Source of the DNA: CAIODY01 sp046051225
GTDB lineage: Bacteria; Bacteroidota; Bacteroidia; Chitinophagales; CAIODY01
DNA length: 64,000 nucleotides
Direction of reading: 5' to 3'
Assembly (NCBI GenBank): GCA_046051225.1
Contig: JBJOOR010000008.1
Span: 62,001-126,000 of the forward strand
Shown here: piece after piece, positions 60,754-64,000 of the stretch
How the letters are laid out: each line of letters begins with the position of its first letter
How positions within the stretch are numbered: position 1 is the first letter of the stretch
Program-made: the position numbers and the translations under genes
Notes under the pieces: model-generated
What the model was told of the DNA's origin: nothing
The model's input: only the letters and a program-made list of their open reading frames with translations
Database searches by the model: none

Positions 60754-61431
60754 ATGAAAACCATCAATAAAACTATTCTAACTTTAACCTTATTCGCCAT
60801 TGCCATGGGTTTTTTAGAAACTGCTGTGGTTGTGTATTTACGGGCATTGTATTACCCTAATGGATTTAATTTCCCGATGATTGAAACCAGTAATTTAGTT
60901 TTAAAAACAGAATTACTTCGTGAATTTGCAACTTTAATAATGTTGCTTACAATAGGAATTTTGGCTGGAAAAAACTTTGCTCAACGCTTTGTTTTCTTTT
61001 TGTACAGCTTTGCCATTTGGGATTTATTTTACTACATTTTTTTAAAATATTTATTGAATTGGCCAGCCTCATTTTTCACATGGGATATTTTATTTTTATT
61101 GCCAATGCCTTGGTATGGGCCAGTTTTAGCACCATGCATTATTTCAATTACGATGATTTGTTTTACTTTTTTAATCATTCATTTGCAACAAAAAAATATT
61201 GCCATAAAATTTAACCGCTTCGATTGGTTGATGATGATTTGTGCTAGTTTAATTTTTATTGTCTCATTCACTTTTGAATTTATACAATGGTTTATTTCAG
61301 GTAATCATGCAATAAACACTATGGGTTTCGAGTTTATACCACAGCATTATAATTGGTATGTATTTGCCATAGCCGAAATACTTTTATTAGCCGATTTTGT
61401 ATGGATTTATAAAAGGCATAAATCGATTTAA
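60754..61431 (+). CDS. conserved polytopic membrane protein of the regulator cluster
   Basis: 225 residues with about six membrane helices. GFLETAVVVYLRALYYPNG at the N-terminus and FAIWDLFYYIFLKYLLNWPA in the middle are typical of a widespread uncharacterised family; conserved Glu22 in the first helix and Asp in helix 3 could be functional. It is the last of four membrane-protein genes linked to the winged-helix regulator. No function assigned. Confidence 0.7.
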   Translation: MKTINKTILTLTLFAIAMGFLETAVVVYLRALYYPNGFNFPMIETSNLVLKTELLREFATLIMLLTIGILAGKNFAQRFVFFLYSFAIWDLFYYIFLKYLLNWPASFFTWDILFLLPMPWYGPVLAPCIISITMICFTFLIIHLQQKNIAIKFNRFDWLMMICASLIFIVSFTFEFIQWFISGNHAINTMGFEFIPQHYNWYVFAIAEILLLADFVWIYKRHKSI

Positions 61432-61441
61432 ATTATTAACC

Positions 61442-61449
61442 TATCTTTG
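61442..61449 (+). promoter_or_regulatory. panD promoter -7 box (TATCTTTG)
   Basis: TATCTTTG matches TAnnTTTG, 17 bases before the panD ATG; the leader would be about 10 bases. Confidence 0.5.
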
Positions 61450-61466
61450 AAGCGTATCAATATTTT

Positions 61467-61811
61467 ATGCAAATAGAAATTTTAAAATCGAAGATTCATA
61501 GAGCAACCGTAACCGACGCTAATTTGAATTATGTAGGTAGTATTACAATTGATGAAGCGCTAATGGAAGCCGCTAATTTAATTGAAAACGAAAAAGTGCA
61601 AGTGGTTAATAATAATAACGGCGAACGCCTTGAAACCTACGTAATTAAAGGCGAACGCAATAGTGGTGTAATTTGTTTGAATGGTGCCGCAGCCCGTAAA
61701 GTTCAGCCTGGTGATGTTGTTATCATTGTTGGTTATGCTTTAATGGATTTTGAAATGGCAAAACAATTTAAGCCCTCTGTAATTTTTCCTGATTCAAAAA
61801 ATAAAATTTAA
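61467..61811 (+). CDS. panD: aspartate 1-decarboxylase
   Basis: Makes beta-alanine for pantothenate and coenzyme A. 114 residues. The self-cleavage site NYVGSI places Gly24-Ser25 exactly where PanD cuts to form its pyruvoyl group; KIHRATVTDANL, VYV-type strand QVVNNNNGERLETYVIKGE and LNGAAARKVQPGDVVIIVGY complete the pattern. Two bases separate it from the next gene. Confidence 0.95.
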   Translation: MQIEILKSKIHRATVTDANLNYVGSITIDEALMEAANLIENEKVQVVNNNNGERLETYVIKGERNSGVICLNGAAARKVQPGDVVIIVGYALMDFEMAKQFKPSVIFPDSKNKI

Positions 61812-61812
61812 A

Positions 61813-62820
61813 ATGAATAAAACTGCAAAATCAGTTATTCAGTTTTCAGCTTTTCTGATATTAGGAATCGGGATTGTGTGGTTTATATTTCATAATATGA
61901 GCGATGAACAAATTGCACAATGCAAAAATGCTTTGCTAAATGCAAATCCATTTTTAATTATATTAGCTTTTTGTTGTGGATTGATGGCACATTTTATTAG
62001 AGCATTGCGTTGGAAAATATTAATGGAGCCAATGGGCTATAAATCCACCGTAGCAAATACTTATGCTGCTGTGTTGATAGGCTATTTAGCTAATTTGGCT
62101 TTTCCAAGATTAGGTGAAGTATCGCGATGTGGTGTGCTTACAAAATACGAAAATATTCCGTTTGAAAAAAGCTTCGGAACGGTGATAGCCGAACGCATTT
62201 TTGATATGGCTTGTTGGCTTTTTTTAGTAGCTATTACAGTACTAATAGAGTTTGATAGAATGTATGCCTATTTTAAAACTACAATAGTTGATTCGGCAGT
62301 AGCCAAATTTCAAAATGCAGGAAACATGAAATGGATAATTATTGCTGTGTTGATGATTGGAGCAGTAGTTGGCATTATGATAATTAAAAAAATAATTTCA
62401 AAAAATAATAAAATTAAAGGATTTGTTGAAGGCTTAGTAAGCGGCTTAAAAGCCATTTTAAATTTGAAACGAAAAGGTATTTTTATTTTTTACACTATTT
62501 TAATTTGGAGTACATATTTACTTACCCAATACTTAGGTCTATTATGCGTAAAAGAAACATCGCACTTAAATATTTTTGCAGCACTAAGCTGTATGACGTT
62601 GGGTAGCTTTGGCTTTATACTACCCACACAAGGCGGTTTAGGTGGTTATCATGCCATTATTCCACAAGTTTTAAAATTGTATAATATTCCTGAAGGAATT
62701 GGTTTAGCATCGGCTTGGGTAAATTGGGGCGTAGGGCAAATTGCCATTATTATTGGTGGCTTTTTATCGTTTCTGTTTTTACCTATTATCAATAAAAATA
62801 AAAAACATGAGCACATTTGA
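61813..62820 (+). CDS. lysylphosphatidylglycerol synthase TM region / flippase-like protein (UPF0104)
   Basis: 335 residues with about eight membrane helices and the family marks MAHFIRALRWKILMEPMGYK, LANLAFPRLGEVSRCGVL and LPTQGGLGGYHAIIPQVLKL. These proteins resemble the flippase part of MprF or glycolipid flippases; the substrate is unknown. There is no fused aminoacyltransferase domain. The gene overlaps the epimerase start by 14 bases. Confidence 0.85.
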   Translation: MNKTAKSVIQFSAFLILGIGIVWFIFHNMSDEQIAQCKNALLNANPFLIILAFCCGLMAHFIRALRWKILMEPMGYKSTVANTYAAVLIGYLANLAFPRLGEVSRCGVLTKYENIPFEKSFGTVIAERIFDMACWLFLVAITVLIEFDRMYAYFKTTIVDSAVAKFQNAGNMKWIIIAVLMIGAVVGIMIIKKIISKNNKIKGFVEGLVSGLKAILNLKRKGIFIFYTILIWSTYLLTQYLGLLCVKETSHLNIFAALSCMTLGSFGFILPTQGGLGGYHAIIPQVLKLYNIPEGIGLASAWVNWGVGQIAIIIGGFLSFLFLPIINKNKKHEHI

Positions 62821-63217
62821 TAAAATAGAACATATAGGCATTGCCGTAAAAAATTTAGAAATTAGTAATCAGCTTTTTGCTAAAATATTAAATACCGAAC
62901 ATTATAAAACCGAAGAAGTAACATCGGAAGGTGTTAGAACATCTTTTTTTAAAACAGGCGAAAATAAAATTGAATTGCTGGAAGCAACCCATGCTGATAG
63001 CCCCATTGCAAAGTTTTTAGAAAAAAAAGGCGAAGGAATTCATCATATAGCATTTGGTGTAAAAGATATAAAAGCCGAAATGCAACGCTTAAAGGCAGAA
63101 GGCTGTCTATTATTAAATGAAGAACCAAAATTAGGAGCTGATAATAAGTTAGTGTGTTTTATCCATCCTAAATCTTCAAATGGTGTTTTGATTGAATTGT
63201 GTCAGGATACAAATTAA
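62807..63217 (+). CDS. mce: methylmalonyl-CoA epimerase (VOC fold)
   Basis: 136 residues from ATG 62807 (STFDKIEHIGIAVKNLEIS). Metal ligands are in HIGIAV, HHIAFGV and LIELCQ; TSFFKTGENKIELLEAT and GEGIHHIAFGVKDI are as in methylmalonyl-CoA epimerases of the propionate/odd-chain route. Longer in-frame starts overlap the upstream gene by about 80 bases and are not family-like. Probably cotranslated with the flippase-like gene. Confidence 0.9.
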   Translation: MSTFDKIEHIGIAVKNLEISNQLFAKILNTEHYKTEEVTSEGVRTSFFKTGENKIELLEATHADSPIAKFLEKKGEGIHHIAFGVKDIKAEMQRLKAEGCLLLNEEPKLGADNKLVCFIHPKSSNGVLIELCQDTN

Positions 63218-63340
63218 CATAACATAGTTTGTATCTTGAAAGTTGAAAGGCGAAAAAACATTAAATTTTTAGGCTACTTTTCGGATTAATTTTTCTATAA
63301 CTTTTATTTGTTTTTGTAAAACAAAAATCTTTTTGCCAAT

Positions 63341-63739
63341 ATGAAATCCAAGAAATCATTAGTAGTAATCTTAGCCTACATTGCAGCGGCTTTATTCATT
63401 TTTAATGGAGTGTGCAAAATATTAAATCTATTTGAAATGGTAGATTTTTTAGCCAAAATGAATTTTTCGAGAATAGCTGCTATCGTAATTGGTATATTAG
63501 AAATTGCTGGTGCAATTGGATTATTAATTCCATCGTCAAGAGCCACCATTAGTTTTTTGCTGATACTTTTAGTAGTAGGTGCAATTGGTTCAGAAATAGG
63601 GGCTGGATTTGATATGCTGAAAATATTGCCACCAGCCGGTGTGTTTGTGCTATTGGCTGCCATAGCTTATTATGATAACATGATAGCAGCTGAAGAAGAA
63701 GAAGAAGAAATAGAGCATAGATATGATAACGTGAAATAA
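63341..63739 (+). CDS. DoxX-like small membrane protein
   Basis: 132 residues, four membrane helices: AYIAAALFIFNGVCKILNLF (the DoxX-like first helix and FNGxxKL motif), IAAIVIGILEIAGAIGLLIP, LLILLVVGAIGSEIGAG and PAGVFVLLAAIAYY. Ends in a run of Glu (AAEEEEEEIEHRYDN). DoxX-like proteins act in redox or membrane-quinone contexts, but the role here is unknown. Confidence 0.8.
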   Translation: MKSKKSLVVILAYIAAALFIFNGVCKILNLFEMVDFLAKMNFSRIAAIVIGILEIAGAIGLLIPSSRATISFLLILLVVGAIGSEIGAGFDMLKILPPAGVFVLLAAIAYYDNMIAAEEEEEEIEHRYDNVK

Positions 63740-63759
63740 ATTTAAACCACTGATATTTT

Positions 63760-63788
63760 AAAGCACCTTTTAAGGTGCTTTTTTTATT
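63760..63788 (+). terminator. terminator of the DoxX-like gene
   Basis: Arms AAAGCACCTT (63760-63769) and AAGGTGCTTT (63772-63781) around a two-base TT loop, then a T run. Confidence 0.9.
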
Positions 63789-63836
63789 CGATAAATTAAG
63801 TAAATAAATAGCCGCTTAATACTTCAATTCTTTAAC

Positions 63837-63844
63837 TATTTTTG
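63837..63844 (+). promoter_or_regulatory. -7 box TATTTTTG of the manC-like gene
   Basis: TATTTTTG matches TAnnTTTG; the predicted start is at or next to the ATG at 63852, so the mRNA may be leaderless. Confidence 0.45.
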
Positions 63845-63851
63845 CAACATC

Positions 63852-64000
63852 ATGAATGCAAATAATTATGTGATTATAATGGCTGGTGGCATAGGAAGTC
63901 GCTTTTGGCCAGTAAGTAGAAATAATCACCCCAAACAATTTTTAGATTTTTTAGGCACAGGCAAATCGTTGTTGCAGCTTACCGTTGAGCGTTATGCAGC
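63852..64000 (+). CDS. manC: mannose-1-phosphate guanylyltransferase, N-terminal fragment
   Basis: The visible 49 codons read NANNYVIIMAGGIGSRFWPV, then SRNNHPKQFLDFLGTGKSLL, then TVERYA. MAGGxGxRFWP and HPKQFL are the nucleotide and metal loops of GDP-mannose pyrophosphorylase. The gene is cut by the right edge. It supplies GDP-mannose for surface polysaccharide or glycoprotein. Confidence 0.88.
   Translation, partial: MNANNYVIIMAGGIGSRFWPVSRNNHPKQFLDFLGTGKSLLQLTVERYA

Overview
This window is a 64 kb piece of chromosome from a low-G+C member of the Bacteroidota, probably a free-living relative of Chitinophagales or Sphingobacteriales. The evidence is threefold. Genes are preceded by the Bacteroidota promoter signature TAnnTTTG rather than Shine-Dalgarno sites. 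Families largely confined to the phylum occur (DUF4294, DUF4295, GldF/GldG, SprA, PorP/SprF, type A and type B type IX secretion C-terminal signals). House-keeping choices also fit: futalosine-pathway menaquinone synthesis (MqnE), bacillithiol synthesis (BshA) and a B12-type ribonucleotide reductase. I see no prophage, insertion sequence, rRNA operon or CRISPR array; most of the window is core chromosome.

Layout. 0-8 kb: DUF4294 protein (cut by the edge), PorP/SprF-like protein, an RND/MMPL transporter, a hotdog thioesterase, TerC, IspF, a TylF-like methyltransferase and a kelch-repeat secreted protein split by a frameshift at a G tract. 8-14 kb: one 1972-residue PKD-type surface protein. 14-18 kb: mqnE, then the opposing DUF177-rpmF-plsX operon, then a small lipoprotein. 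18-27 kb: ruvA, the very large sprA (outer-membrane translocon of type IX secretion) and a secreted T9SS cargo. 27-33.5 kb: priA, higBA, a lone antitoxin, dusB, a zeta-like toxin with a 54-codon companion ORF, and lpxH. 33.6-38.5 kb: gldFG, a TMTC-like membrane/TPR protein and hemD. 38.6-43.4 kb (minus strand): rpmB-rpmG-DUF4295, a SprB-repeat surface protein, DUF3109, dapA and a heptose-phosphate adenylyltransferase. 43.4-46.5 kb: tadA, a short-chain dehydrogenase, bshA, tRNA-Pro(UGG), and a GIY-YIG ORF framed by two copies of the tRNA 3' end. 46.5-49.7 kb: dnaN and dnaB, divergent. 49.8-54.3 kb (minus): ECF sigma factor with a membrane partner, and the oxygenase-trmB-ATL-surE group. 54.4-64 kb: msrA, a 530-base non-coding stretch with DnaA-box-like sites, nrdJ, a winged-helix regulator in a cluster of small membrane proteins, panD, a flippase-like protein, methylmalonyl-CoA epimerase, a DoxX-like protein and the start of a mannose-1-phosphate guanylyltransferase.

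How the parts fit. SprA, PorP/SprF, GldF/GldG and at least four proteins with secretion signals (two type A, two type B) show that the cell secretes large surface proteins by the type IX system and may glide. Translation and replication genes (rpmB, rpmG, rpmF, tRNA-Pro, dnaN, dnaB, priA, ruvA) are spread among them. The least ordinary pieces are the tRNA/GIY-YIG duplication at 45.9-46.5 kb, three toxin-antitoxin-like modules packed around dusB, and two near-identical dyad operators that appear to tie a winged-helix regulator to a cluster of uncharacterised membrane proteins at 59-61.4 kb. All calls rest on reading the sequence and knowledge of families; no searches were run.
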